Source of the DNA: Sphaerotilus sulfidivorans | GTDB taxonomy: Bacteria > Pseudomonadota > Gammaproteobacteria > Burkholderiales > Burkholderiaceae_C | DNA: 42,822 bases | Assembly: GCF_013426975.1 (NCBI RefSeq) | Contig: NZ_JACCPY010000032.1 | Location: 1 to 42,822 of the forward strand | Direction: 5' to 3' | Part shown: in pieces, positions 25,161 to 34,048 of the stretch | Layout: the number at the start of each line of letters is the position of its first letter | Numbering within the stretch: position 1 is the stretch's first letter | Translations under genes and position numbers: made by a program | Notes under the pieces: generated by a model | What the model was told of the DNA's origin: nothing | What the model saw: only the letters and a program-made list of their open reading frames with translations | Databases searched by the model: none

Positions 25161-26065
25161 CGATGCCCGCCCCCGCGAAGGACAGGCCGATGAAAGCCGC
25201 CACCGCCCCCGCGATCGTCCCGCCGACGATCAGCGATGCGGACTTCCTGAAGTTCCGCGAATTCTTCTATCGCAAGACCGGCATCCATTTCGAGGAAAGC
25301 AAGCGCTACTTCGTCGACAAGCGCCTGATCGAGCGCATCGAGGCCACCGGGAGCGACAGCTTCCGGGCCTATTTCATCGCGCTGCGCTTCGAGGCCGACG
25401 GCCGCGAGCTGCAGCAGCTGGTCAATCTGATGACGGTCAACGAGACCTATTTCTTCCGCGAGAGCTACCAGTTCGACTGCCTGGTCAACGACATGCTCGA
25501 CGAGGTGGCGCGGCGCAAGCGCAAGGGCGGCCGAATCCGGATCTGGTCGATTCCCTCGTCGACCGGCGAGGAGCCCTACTCGATCGCGATCTACCTGCTC
25601 GAGCGCTGGCGCCACATCGACGACTACGAGGTCGAGATCCTGTCCTCCGACATCGACACCACGGTGCTGGCGGCGGCCGAGCGCGGCGTCTACTCGGCCC
25701 GATCGGTGGCCAATCTGCCCAAGCACTACCTGGACAAGTATTTCCGGCGCCTGTCCGACAACGAATACCAGATCTCGCGCGATCTGGTCGCTGCGGTCGA
25801 CTTCAGCCGCGTCAATCTCAGCGATGCGGCCGACACCCGGCGCTTTCGCGACATCGACGTGATCTTCTGCCGCAACCTGCTGATCTATTTCGACGACCTG
25901 TCGCGCCGTCTCGCCGCCGAGGCGATGTACGACGCGCTCAATCCCGGCGGATTCGTCTGCCTGGGGCACTCGGAGTCGATGAGCCGGATTTCCTCGCTCT
26001 ATGCCGTGCGCCGTTTTCCGGACGCGATGGTCTACCAGAAACCCCTTCCCGGAGAGCGCCCATGA
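25157..26065 (+). CDS. cheR: Chemoreceptor glutamate methyltransferase CheR
   Basis: CheR methylates receptor glutamates with SAM. The 302-residue protein has the N-terminal helical domain (DADFLKFREFFYRKTGIHF), the MTVNETYFFRE motif that leads into the catalytic domain, a SAM loop STGEEPYSIAIYL (preceded by WSIPS instead of the usual WSAGC/WSAAC) and the late CRNLLIYF motif. Start 25157 overlaps the HEAT gene stop by 4 bp; an ATG at 25190 is an alternative that would remove a non-conserved N-terminal extension. Its stop overlaps the next cheY start. No TPR tail is present. Confidence 0.94.
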   Translation: MTMPAPAKDRPMKAATAPAIVPPTISDADFLKFREFFYRKTGIHFEESKRYFVDKRLIERIEATGSDSFRAYFIALRFEADGRELQQLVNLMTVNETYFFRESYQFDCLVNDMLDEVARRKRKGGRIRIWSIPSSTGEEPYSIAIYLLERWRHIDDYEVEILSSDIDTTVLAAAERGVYSARSVANLPKHYLDKYFRRLSDNEYQISRDLVAAVDFSRVNLSDAADTRRFRDIDVIFCRNLLIYFDDLSRRLAAEAMYDALNPGGFVCLGHSESMSRISSLYAVRRFPDAMVYQKPLPGERP

Positions 26066-26490
26066 AGCACATTCTCGTGGTCGACGATGCCGCGACCGTG
26101 CGCATGTATCACCGCAAGATGCTCGGCGATGCCGGCTGGAGCGTCGACGAGGCCGTCAACGGACTGGAAGCCCTCGAGCGGGTGATGGCCCGTCCGGGCG
26201 GGCCGGCCTACGACCTGTATGTCGTGGATGTCAACATGCCCAAGATGGACGGCTACACGCTGGTGCGCGAGCTGCGCCGCCTGCCGCAGCTCGCCCAGGC
26301 TCCGGTGCTGATGGTCTCGACCGAGGCCCAGATGCATGATGCCGCCGCTGCCGAGGAGGCGGGCGCCAACGGCTATCTGATCAAGCCGGCGCGCCCGCGC
26401 GATCTGGTGCTGACCGCCGCGCTGCTGATGGGCGATGGCGTCACCGCCCGGCGCATCGCCGCCGGTCGCATGCAGGGAGTCAGCGCATGA
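26062..26490 (+). CDS. cheY: CheY-like response regulator (first of three)
   Basis: The 142-residue single-domain receiver has the acidic pocket D8/D9, the phospho-acceptor D56 (VVDVNMPKMDG), a conserved serine in LMVSTEA and the lysine in YLIKPARP. It carries about 20 extra residues at the C-terminus (RRIAAGRMQGVSA) compared with a minimal CheY. Its ATG overlaps the cheR stop and its stop overlaps the cheA start, each by 4 bp, so it is made together with the kinase. It is clearly different in sequence from the two later CheY proteins. Whether it acts on the flagellar motor cannot be told. Confidence 0.93.
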   Translation: MKHILVVDDAATVRMYHRKMLGDAGWSVDEAVNGLEALERVMARPGGPAYDLYVVDVNMPKMDGYTLVRELRRLPQLAQAPVLMVSTEAQMHDAAAAEEAGANGYLIKPARPRDLVLTAALLMGDGVTARRIAAGRMQGVSA

Positions 26491-28901
26491 ACTCGACCGA
26501 ACTCCTGGAGCAGTTCATCCTGGAGGCACGCGAGTGCCTCGAGTGCATCGGCCAGCGTCTGCTCGATGTCGAGAAGTCCCCTGACGACACCGAACTGCTC
26601 AACGACCTGTTCCGCCAGGTCCACACCCTCAAGGGCAACTGCGGCCTGTTCGAGTTCAAGGCGCTGGAGCGGGTGGTGCATGCCGGTGAGGATCTGCTGG
26701 ACCGGGTGCGCAACGGGGCCCTGGCCTACGGGCCGGAGATTGCAGACACGCTGCTGGAGGCGATGGACTTCACCGCCGAGCTGATCGATGCGATCGAGAC
26801 CCGGGGCGCGCTGCCGGAGCAGGCCGACGAGCGGGCCAGCCCGATCGCGCAGCGTCTGCGCCAGCATCTCAGTGCGCCTGCGGAGCCTGCTGCGCCTGCC
26901 GCAGCGACCACATCCGTGCCGGCACCGCCTCCTGAGCCCGCGCCACTCCCGGCCTGGGCCGAGCGCATTCCCGAGGCGGCTCGCCAGGCGGGGCGCATCG
27001 CGGTGCGCTACCAGCCCGAGCCCGACTGCTTCTTCAAGGGCGAGGATCCCTGGCACCACGCCCGGCTGACCCCGGGCCTGCGCCATCTCTCGGTCGCGGC
27101 CCGTCAGCCCTGGCCGGTAGCGGACGACTTCGACTGCTATGCCTGCAATCTCGATCTGGTGATCGTCAGCGACGCACCGCAGTCCGAGGTCGCGGCGCAT
27201 TTCCGCTATGTGCCCGAGCAGATCGAGCTGGTGGAGATGCCGGCCCCTGTGGCCGCCGCTCCGGTGGTGCTCGATCTGTCGGCGGTGCGCAACGAGCAGG
27301 AGGGATCGCGCGGCGTCGCAGCATCGATCGATCCGGCCGACGAGCATGAGGCGCTGATGCTCAGGCGCCTGCAGCAGATCTGGGACGACCAGTGTCGGCT
27401 GCTGGGCCGCGCCGGCGTGGCGGCGGGCACGGTGGCCGCCACCCGCGCGACGCTGCAGAACCTGCTGAGCTGCATCGACGACGAGGCGGCGCGCAGTGCG
27501 CACGCCTCGCTGGCCCAGCTGCCGCCGGGGCCGGCGCCGCTGCTGCAGTGGGCACGCCAGCATCGGCCTGGCCGTCCGGCGGCCGCACAGGCCGATCCGC
27601 AGCCGCTCACGGCGGCGGGTAGCGCATCGGACCCGGTCGCCGGCAGCCCGGCCGCCCCGATTCCTCAGCGTGGGTCGACCGGCCAGGGTGCTCAGGCTGG
27701 TGACGAACCCGGCTCGCCCGAACGCGGCCAGAAGGTGCTGAAGGTCTCGCAGGACAAGATCGACCGGCTGATGGAGCTGATCGGCGAGATGGTGGTGGCC
27801 AAGAACGCCCTGCCCTATCTGGCCACCCGCGCCGAGACGGTGTTCCAGCAGCGCGAGCTGGCCCGCGAGATCAAGGCCCAGTATTCGGTGATCAACCGCA
27901 TCGCCGAGGACATGCAGCACGCGATCATGCAGGTGCGCATGCTGCCGGTCGGGATCATCTTCCAGCGTTTCGGCCGCCTGGTGCGCGACATCGGCAAGAA
28001 GCTCGGCAAGGATGTCTCGCTGGTGGTCGAGGGCGAGGAGACCGAGGCCGACAAGAACGTCATCGAGTCGCTGGCCGATCCGCTGATCCACATCCTGCGC
28101 AACAGCCTGGACCACGGGCTGGAGACGCCCGACGTGCGCGTGGCCAGCGGCAAGCCGCCGCAGGGCGTGCTGCGTGTCGCGGCGCGCCAGGAAGGCGACC
28201 GCGTCGTGCTGACGATCAGCGACGACGGCGCCGGCATCGACACCGAGCGGGTGCGGGCCAAGGCGGTCGAGCGCGGGCTGATCCCGGCCGACCGCGCCTC
28301 CTCGCTCAGCGACGTGGAAGCGGTGCAGCTGGTCTTCCTGCCGGGATTCTCCACGGCCGAGTCGATCTCCGACCTGTCGGGACGTGGCGTCGGCATGGAC
28401 GTGGTGCGCACCGCGGTCGAGCGCATCAACGGCCAGGTCGAGCTCGAGAGCGAGCGCGGCCGCGGCACCACGGTGCGGCTGACGCTGCCGCTGTCGATGG
28501 CGGTGACCAACGTGATGATGATCGAGGCCGGCGGTCGCCACTTCGGCGTGCCGATGGATCTGATCGTCGAGACGGTGCGGGTGCCGGCCGAGGACATCCA
28601 CCATTTCAAGCGTTCGCAGACCACGGTGCTGCGCGGGCGCATCGTGCCGCTGCGCGCGCTCTCCGACATGCTGGGCATGGACCTGCCGCCTCAGCCCAAC
28701 AGCGACGGCGAGCTGGCGGTGCTGGTGGTGCGGCTCGGCAGCGAGAGCATCGGCCTGCTGGTCGACAACTTCCACGGCACCTCCGACATCATCCTCAAGC
28801 CGCTCGAGGGCGTGCTGGCGGGCATCACCGGCTTCGCCGGCACCGCGCTGATGGGCGATGGCAGCGTGCTGATGATCCTCAACCCGAAGGAGCTGGTCTG
28901 A
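26487..28901 (+). CDS. cheA: Chemotaxis histidine kinase CheA with atypical middle region
   Basis: The 804-residue kinase has an N-terminal HPt domain with the phosphorylated H46 (HTLKGN), a P3 dimerisation region (about 410-500), an ATPase domain with N-box LADPLIHILRNSLDHGLE (near 530), G1 DDGAGID and G2 GRGVGMD, and a C-terminal CheW-like P5 domain (about 665-804). Between HPt and P3, in place of a typical P2, are two modules: about residues 170-250 with YQPEPDCFFKGEDPW and DCYACNLDLVIV, and about 285-355, helical (LRRLQQIWDDQCRLLGRAG), separated by Ala/Pro linkers. A GGGAG Shine-Dalgarno precedes the start. It supplies phosphate to the receivers of the operon. Confidence 0.94.
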   Translation: MNSTELLEQFILEARECLECIGQRLLDVEKSPDDTELLNDLFRQVHTLKGNCGLFEFKALERVVHAGEDLLDRVRNGALAYGPEIADTLLEAMDFTAELIDAIETRGALPEQADERASPIAQRLRQHLSAPAEPAAPAAATTSVPAPPPEPAPLPAWAERIPEAARQAGRIAVRYQPEPDCFFKGEDPWHHARLTPGLRHLSVAARQPWPVADDFDCYACNLDLVIVSDAPQSEVAAHFRYVPEQIELVEMPAPVAAAPVVLDLSAVRNEQEGSRGVAASIDPADEHEALMLRRLQQIWDDQCRLLGRAGVAAGTVAATRATLQNLLSCIDDEAARSAHASLAQLPPGPAPLLQWARQHRPGRPAAAQADPQPLTAAGSASDPVAGSPAAPIPQRGSTGQGAQAGDEPGSPERGQKVLKVSQDKIDRLMELIGEMVVAKNALPYLATRAETVFQQRELAREIKAQYSVINRIAEDMQHAIMQVRMLPVGIIFQRFGRLVRDIGKKLGKDVSLVVEGEETEADKNVIESLADPLIHILRNSLDHGLETPDVRVASGKPPQGVLRVAARQEGDRVVLTISDDGAGIDTERVRAKAVERGLIPADRASSLSDVEAVQLVFLPGFSTAESISDLSGRGVGMDVVRTAVERINGQVELESERGRGTTVRLTLPLSMAVTNVMMIEAGGRHFGVPMDLIVETVRVPAEDIHHFKRSQTTVLRGRIVPLRALSDMLGMDLPPQPNSDGELAVLVVRLGSESIGLLVDNFHGTSDIILKPLEGVLAGITGFAGTALMGDGSVLMILNPKELV

Positions 28902-29137
28902 TGGGCATCCGATACCTGAAGAAATCCGTCACGCTGCAGGGCCGGATCAGCGCCGAGGAAGCGGAAGAGCTGCAGCAGTGGCTCAAGTCGCAGCCCCGGG
29001 CGGCCGTCAATGTGGGCAAGTGCGAGCACATGCACGCCGCGGTGCTGCAGGTGCTGCTTGCCCTGCGACCTCGTGTGACAGGCATGCCGGCCGATCCCTG
29101 GCTCCAGGCGGCCCTGGCGCCGCAGGCTTCGTCATGA
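28901..29137 (+). CDS. Small STAS-like (anti-sigma-factor-antagonist-like) protein
   Basis: The 78-residue protein looks like a minimal STAS fold: a strand VTLQGRISAEEAEEL, a helix, a hydrophobic strand AAVNVGKCEHMHAAVLQVLLAL where the switch serine would normally sit near the end of the second strand, and a short tail. No obvious phosphorylatable serine is at the expected DSSG-like position; the sequence there is CEHMHAA. The ATG overlaps the cheA stop by one base (TGATG) and AAGGAG lies eight bases upstream, so it is a real, coupled gene. Short STAS-like proteins are found in some cytoplasmic-array che operons. Its partner is unknown. Confidence 0.72.
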   Translation: MGIRYLKKSVTLQGRISAEEAEELQQWLKSQPRAAVNVGKCEHMHAAVLQVLLALRPRVTGMPADPWLQAALAPQASS

Positions 29138-29204
29138 AGCGGCGGCCACCCCAGCCGCTGCCGTGCCAGCCCGACTTTCTCCATGAACTGCAGGGGGCTC
29201 CCCG

Positions 29205-29570
29205 ATGAAACACGTCTTTCTGGTCGACGACTCCGCGACGATGCTGATGAGCCTGAAGGGCACGCTGGAGATGAGCGGCTTCAAGGTCGACACCGCCGGA
29301 GACGGCCAGGCGGCGCTGGACCGGCTCAAGACCGGTCTGAAGCCCGACCTGATCATCACCGACATCAACATGCCGCGCATGGACGGCATCCAGCTGATCC
29401 GCGAGGCGCGCAAGCTGCTGCGCTTCACCCCGATCCTGGCACTGACCACCGAGAGCCAGCAGGGCAAGCGCGACGAGGCCAAGAAGAACGGCGCCACCGG
29501 CTGGCTGGTCAAGCCGGTCGGCGGCTCCGATCTGGTCAAGGTCATCAAGCAGGTGCTGCCCGGAGCCTGA
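29205..29570 (+). CDS. CheY-like response regulator (second of three)
   Basis: The 121-residue receiver has D8/D9, phospho-acceptor D53 ([11 protein letters not shown]), T81/T82 and the lysine in GWLVKPVGG. It is about 60% identical by eye to the third receiver (30951-31334) and shares the unbroken run [15 protein letters not shown] with it, while both differ from the first. It lies between the STAS-like gene and the second receptor-like gene, with 67- and 70-bp gaps. The two paralogues flanking that receptor suggest a gene duplication. One of the set could be a phosphate sink, a common role when several CheY proteins share one CheA. Confidence 0.93.
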   Translation: MKHVFLVDDSATMLMSLKGTLEMSGFKVDTAGDGQAALDRLKTGLKPDLIITDINMPRMDGIQLIREARKLLRFTPILALTTESQQGKRDEAKKNGATGWLVKPVGGSDLVKVIKQVLPGA

Positions 29571-29640
29571 TCCTGAGCATTCTCCCTCGCCTTTTCCCAT
29601 GCCGCATCAGGCAGGCAGCGGCAGCACGCACGAGCACATC

Positions 29641-30915
29641 ATGAACCAGAGAACGGACACGACCTCGCATGTCGCCGCATCGCCGGCATGGCGCCGCCTG
29701 AACGCTCGCCATGCGGTGCTGGGCAGCCTGGGGCTGCTGACCGTCGCGGTGCATCTGGCCTGGCCCGAGCTGGTCGGCACCGGCACCGCGGGCGCGCTGA
29801 TCGGCGGCCTGGGCGCCGGCCATGCCCTGGGCCGCTGGCAGGGGCCCAGCGGTCGGGTCCGCCAGGACCGTGCTGCCGACGTGATCGCGCAGGACATCGG
29901 AACGCTGCGCCAGGCCTTCGGCATTCTCGAGGCCCAGGTCAAGGCGACCATCAAGACCTCGGAAGATGCGGTCATGTCGATGATGGAGCGCATGCAGCGG
30001 GTGCATGCCACGGTCATCCAGCTGCATGAGCGGGTCGACCAGGCGGTAGGCCGATCGCACAGCCTCTCGGCGGAGACCCTGTCGCGGGCGGGCCAGCACA
30101 CCGCTGCGGTCAGTTCGCTGGCCGAGCACCAGAAGGCCTTCGAGCAGGGGCGCGACGAGAGCGTGCTGCGTGTGCGGGCGGTGGCCGATCAGGTCCGTGC
30201 GCTCACGCCGCTGGCCGAGCTGATCTCCAACATCTCGCGCCAGACCAATCTGCTGGCGATCAATGCGTCGATCGAGGCCGCGCGTGCCGGTCAGGAAGGC
30301 GCCGGCTTCAAGGTGGTGGCGGCCGAGGTGCGCAATCTCTCCACCCAGACCGCCGAGGCGGCGCAGAAGATCACCGAGGGCATCGCGCATGCGGCCGAGC
30401 AGATCGATCTGCAGTCGTCCGCACGCTCTGCCGGCAGCGACCGAGGAGCGTCGTCCAGCACGGCCGAGCAGCTCGACGAGATCGCCAGCCACATCGAGAC
30501 GATGAGCCGCACCCTCGGCGATGTCGTGCCCTACCTGGGCGATCTCTCCTCCAGCATGGACAGCACCATTCGTGCGATGACCCAGGACGTGATCGACACG
30601 CTGGGCGACATGCAGTTCCAGGACATCAACCGCCAGATGCTCGAGCAGGTCAACATGGCGCTGGTGGGCATGTCGGAGCATTTCTCCCAGCTCTACGAGC
30701 TGCTCGACGGCGATGCGCCGCCGCCGCCCGTTCAGCTCGAGCACCTGATCACCCGCTGGAGCGAGAACTACGTGATGCACAGCCAGCGCAAGGCCCACGC
30801 CCAGGCCACGGGCGGTGCCGGTTCGACCGGCTCATCAGGCTCGGCACCGGTCCGGCCACAGCCCGAGCTGGCTGCGGTCAGCGAGCCGGCCGGACCCAAG
30901 ATCGAGCTGTTCTGA
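29641..30915 (+). CDS. Receptor-like signalling protein with short membrane anchor and CheZ-like QDxxxQ motif
   Basis: From ATG 29641 the protein is 424 residues. A short hydrophobic region (about residues 25-60, glycine-rich) could be one or two membrane segments. The signalling tip near residue 200-235 reads [20 protein letters not shown], then [17 protein letters not shown], with A in place of the usual K of GKGF. Past the tip there is no long methylation helix; instead, at residues 325-332, comes QFQDINRQ, which matches the CheZ active-site pattern (D-x3-Q, here D328 and Q332). A proline- and glycine-rich tail ends the protein. It may therefore both join the array and dephosphorylate a CheY. 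An ATG at 29599 is an alternative start; neither has a clear Shine-Dalgarno. Confidence 0.82.
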   Translation: MNQRTDTTSHVAASPAWRRLNARHAVLGSLGLLTVAVHLAWPELVGTGTAGALIGGLGAGHALGRWQGPSGRVRQDRAADVIAQDIGTLRQAFGILEAQVKATIKTSEDAVMSMMERMQRVHATVIQLHERVDQAVGRSHSLSAETLSRAGQHTAAVSSLAEHQKAFEQGRDESVLRVRAVADQVRALTPLAELISNISRQTNLLAINASIEAARAGQEGAGFKVVAAEVRNLSTQTAEAAQKITEGIAHAAEQIDLQSSARSAGSDRGASSSTAEQLDEIASHIETMSRTLGDVVPYLGDLSSSMDSTIRAMTQDVIDTLGDMQFQDINRQMLEQVNMALVGMSEHFSQLYELLDGDAPPPPVQLEHLITRWSENYVMHSQRKAHAQATGGAGSTGSSGSAPVRPQPELAAVSEPAGPKIELF

Positions 30916-30950
30916 TCCTGAATCCTGAAGTCCGAAGTCTGGAGGAGACG

Positions 30951-31334
30951 ATGCAAACCATCCTGGTGGTGGAGGATTCGGCGACGATGCGCCAGAGTCT
31001 CCAGAACACGCTCGAGATCAGCGGCTACGCGGTCGTGCTGGCGCCGGAGGGGCAGACGGCACTGGCGCGGCTGCAGTCCGGGCTGCGCCCGGACCTGATC
31101 ATCACCGACATCAACATGCCGTGCATGGACGGCATTTCCTTCATCGCCGAGGCGCGCAAGCTGCTGCGCTTCACGCCGATCCTGGCGCTGACGACACGCG
31201 ACCAGCAGGCCAAGCGCGATCAGGCCAAGAACATCGGTGCCACCGGCTGGCTGATCAAGCCGGTCGGGGGCAGCGAGCTGATCCGGCTGATCAAGCCCTT
31301 GCTGCCCCCGCAGAATCCGTCCGGCCGGCCCTGA
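30951..31334 (+). CDS. CheY-like response regulator (third of three)
   Basis: The 127-residue receiver has E8/D9, phospho-acceptor D53 (ITDINMPCMDG), T81/T82 and the lysine in GWLIKPVGG. A strong GGAGGAG Shine-Dalgarno precedes the ATG. It is a paralogue of the receiver at 29205-29570 and is the last gene of the che operon; its stop codon directly abuts the stop of the convergent inositol permease gene (31335). No terminator fits between them, so transcripts may run into the antisense of the next gene. Confidence 0.93.
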   Translation: MQTILVVEDSATMRQSLQNTLEISGYAVVLAPEGQTALARLQSGLRPDLIITDINMPCMDGISFIAEARKLLRFTPILALTTRDQQAKRDQAKNIGATGWLIKPVGGSELIRLIKPLLPPQNPSGRP

Positions 31335-32360
31335 TCAGCCGCGGCGGTTGCGCTGGCGATACTGGTCAGCCACCACCGCCGCGACGATGATCGCGCCCTT
31401 GACCATCTCCTGGTAGTAGGCGTCGATGCGGATGAAGGTGAAGCCGGAGGTCATCACGCCCAGGATCAGCACGCCGATCACGGTGCCGGTGATGCGGCCC
31501 AGGCCGCCGGCCAGCGAGGTGCCGCCGATCACGACCGCGGCGATCGCGTCGAGCTCGTACATCACGCCCATGCCGGACTGGCCGGAGACGGCGCGTGCGG
31601 CGGTCACCGTGCCGGCGATGCCGGCCAGCAGACCGGCGATCGAGTAGACCCAGATCAGGTGGCGGTTGACATTGATGCCCGAGACCCGTGCCGCCTGGCG
31701 GTTGGCGCCGATCGCGTAGGTGAACTTGCCGAAACGGGTGTAGCGCAGCACCACATGGAAGATGGCGGCCAGCACCAGGAAGATGATGACCGGGTTGGCG
31801 CCTGCGCCGATCCAGGCGAAGTCGTCGGTCAGCATCGACACCGGCATGCCGTTGGTGAACCACTTGGCGAAGCCGCGTGCGGCCACCATCGTGCCCAGCG
31901 TGGCGATGAAGGCCGGGATCGCGGTGTAGGCGATCAGCGAGCCGTTGATCAGCCCGACGATCAGCCCGACCAGTGCACCGGCCAGGACCGGCCAGATGAT
32001 CGGCAGGTCGGTCAGATGCGGAAAGATCGCGCGGGGGAAGTCCGACACCTGCGCCAGGCTGGCCGAGACGACCGCCGCCGCCGCCACCACCGAGCCCGAG
32101 GACAGGTCGATGCCGCTGGTGATGATCACCAGGTTGACGCCGATGGCGATGATGCCGATGACCGCCATCTGCAGGATGATGATCTGCAGGCGGTCGACAT
32201 TCATCAGGAAGCTCTGGCCGTTGACCCACCAGCCCAGGCCCTCGAACAGCAGACAGATGCCGACCAGCACCAGGAAGATGCTGGTCTCGGGCGGCCACTT
32301 GCGCTTGGCCGGCTTGAAGGTCATCGACTGGGCGCCGACAGTCGCGTTGGTGCTTGCCAT
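31335..32360 (-). CDS. Sugar/inositol ABC transporter permease (RbsC family)
   Basis: The 341-residue integral membrane protein has about eight to ten hydrophobic segments and the RbsC-family signatures GVNLVIITSGIDLSSGSVVA, NGSLIAYTAIPAFIATLGTM and AIAAVVIGGTSLAGGLGRI. It forms the channel of the importer with the ATPase upstream (32426-33961) and the binding protein (34049-34978). GGAGA precedes the ATG at 32360; the longer open frame upstream is a shadow of the ATPase gene. Head-to-head position with the iol genes makes myo-inositol the likely substrate (IatP-type). Confidence 0.9.
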   Translation of the reverse strand: MASTNATVGAQSMTFKPAKRKWPPETSIFLVLVGICLLFEGLGWWVNGQSFLMNVDRLQIIILQMAVIGIIAIGVNLVIITSGIDLSSGSVVAAAAVVSASLAQVSDFPRAIFPHLTDLPIIWPVLAGALVGLIVGLINGSLIAYTAIPAFIATLGTMVAARGFAKWFTNGMPVSMLTDDFAWIGAGANPVIIFLVLAAIFHVVLRYTRFGKFTYAIGANRQAARVSGINVNRHLIWVYSIAGLLAGIAGTVTAARAVSGQSGMGVMYELDAIAAVVIGGTSLAGGLGRITGTVIGVLILGVMTSGFTFIRIDAYYQEMVKGAIIVAAVVADQYRQRNRRG

Positions 32361-32425
32361 GAAGGTCTCCGCTTCGGTGAGTTCGTTGATCTCGTGGATC
32401 TTGTTGATGTGCGTGTGCCGGGAAT

Positions 32426-33961
32426 TCAGCGCGAGGCCAGGTCCATGATGGTCACCTGATCGGCCTGGGCCCGGTCGACGATGCCGGTCATGCGGCCCTC
32501 GTGCATGACCATGACCCGGTCGCTCATGCCGAGCACCTCGGGCATTTCCGAGGAAATCATCAGCACCGCGACGCCCTCGCCGGCGAGCCTGCTCACCAGG
32601 CGGTGGATCTCGGCCTTGGCGCCGACGTCGATGCCTCGGGTCGGCTCGTCGAGGATCAGGATCTTCGGACGGGTCAGCAGCCAGCGGCCGATCAGCACCT
32701 TCTGCTGGTTGCCGCCGGAGAGGTTCTGGATGACCTCCTGCAGGTCCGGTGTCTTGACGCGCAGCGTGCGGCTCATCTCCTCGCAGTCGCGCCTGAGCTG
32801 CGCCTCCTGCACGAAGCCGAACCTGACATGGCGGTCCTGCAGCACCGCCGTCTCCATGTTGGAGAGGATGTCCAGGATCAGGAAGCAGCCGGTGTCCTTG
32901 CGGTCTTCGGTCAGGAAGGCCATGCCGTGCTTCATCGCGGCGGCGGGCGAGTCGATCTTCACCGTCCGGCCACGGATCGCGATCGTGCCGCCGGTGGCAG
33001 GCACCACGCCGAACAGCGCCTCGGCCACGTTGGAGCGCCCCGAGCCGACCAGGCCCGCCAGGCCCAGGATCTCGCCGGCGCGCAGGTCGAAGCTCACGCC
33101 CTCGAAGAGACCGTCGACCTTCAGGTCCTTGACCGACAGCACCACATCGCCGATCGGCACCTCTTCCTTGGGGAACATCTGCGTGATCTCGCGCCCGACC
33201 ATCATGCGGATGATGTCGTCGCGGGTCACGTCCTTCGAGGCGTGCGTGCCGATGTACTTGCCGTCGCGGAACACCGAGAACTCGTCGGCGATCTCGAACA
33301 GCTCGTTCATCTTGTGGGTGATGTAGACGATGCCCTTGCCCTGGCTGCGCAGCTGCCGAATGATGCGGAACAGGTGGGCGACCTCCTTGTCGGTCAGCGC
33401 CGAGGTCGGCTCGTCCATGATGAGGACGTCCGAGTCGAAGGACACCGCCTTGGCGATCTCCACCATCTGGCGGCTGGCGATCGACAGGCTCTGGATCTCG
33501 GTCTCGGGATCGAGATCGATGGCCAGGCGGTCGAACAGCGCCTGGGTGCGCCGGCGCATCTCGGCGTGGTCGACCAGGCCGAGGCGGCTCTTCGGCTCGC
33601 GGCGGATCCAGATGTTCTCCGCGATCGTCATGAAGGGCATCAGGTTGAGTTCCTGATGGATCATCGCGATGCCGCGGTCGAGCGCATCGAGCGGGCCGCT
33701 CAGCGCGACCGGCTGGCCCTTGATGCGGATCTCGCCCTGATCGGGCATGTAGACGCCGGCGATGATCTTCATCAGCGTCGACTTGCCCGCGCCGTTCTCG
33801 CCCATCAGCGCGTGAACCGTGCCGGCACGCAGGCTGAACTGCACATTGTCGAGCGCGACCACGCCCGGAAAGGCCTTGCGGATGCCCTGGATCGCCAGCA
33901 GCGGCGGCGCGGCGGAGGAGGCGGCCGCATCGGGCCGCTCGACGGTGGCGGTGTCGGACAT
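32426..33961 (-). CDS. Sugar/inositol ABC transporter ATP-binding protein (RbsA family, double ATPase)
   Basis: The 511-residue protein has two ABC domains. The first (about 20-250) has Walker [10 protein letters not shown], signature LSIASRQ and Walker [14 protein letters not shown]. The second (about 270-505) has a degenerate Walker A (GLVGSGRSN), the intact signature LSGGNQQKV and Walker [15 protein letters not shown]. Strong first and weaker second nucleotide sites are typical of RbsA/IatA-type ATPases. It is the middle gene of the importer operon, 87 bp after the binding protein and 65 bp before the permease. Inositol as substrate is inferred from context. Confidence 0.93.
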   Translation of the reverse strand: MSDTATVERPDAAASSAAPPLLAIQGIRKAFPGVVALDNVQFSLRAGTVHALMGENGAGKSTLMKIIAGVYMPDQGEIRIKGQPVALSGPLDALDRGIAMIHQELNLMPFMTIAENIWIRREPKSRLGLVDHAEMRRRTQALFDRLAIDLDPETEIQSLSIASRQMVEIAKAVSFDSDVLIMDEPTSALTDKEVAHLFRIIRQLRSQGKGIVYITHKMNELFEIADEFSVFRDGKYIGTHASKDVTRDDIIRMMVGREITQMFPKEEVPIGDVVLSVKDLKVDGLFEGVSFDLRAGEILGLAGLVGSGRSNVAEALFGVVPATGGTIAIRGRTVKIDSPAAAMKHGMAFLTEDRKDTGCFLILDILSNMETAVLQDRHVRFGFVQEAQLRRDCEEMSRTLRVKTPDLQEVIQNLSGGNQQKVLIGRWLLTRPKILILDEPTRGIDVGAKAEIHRLVSRLAGEGVAVLMISSEMPEVLGMSDRVMVMHEGRMTGIVDRAQADQVTIMDLASR

Positions 33962-34048
33962 CGGGGGTCTCGCGGGGTTCGGGTCGGTGGGGAGGAGAAA
34001 GCTCGGCGGGCGGCACGCCGGCCGCCCGTGATCAGCGCACCGGCGCGA

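Noticed and set aside
26373-28775. 800-codon open frame on the minus strand opposite cheA
   Set aside because: Antisense shadow of cheA; the product is rich in His, Arg and Gln repeats and has no motif.
31335-34016. A single 893-codon frame that seems to fuse an ATPase and a permease
   Set aside because: Only the last 341 codons are the permease; the first part is the wrong frame of the ATPase gene, and the permease has its own Shine-Dalgarno and start at 32360.
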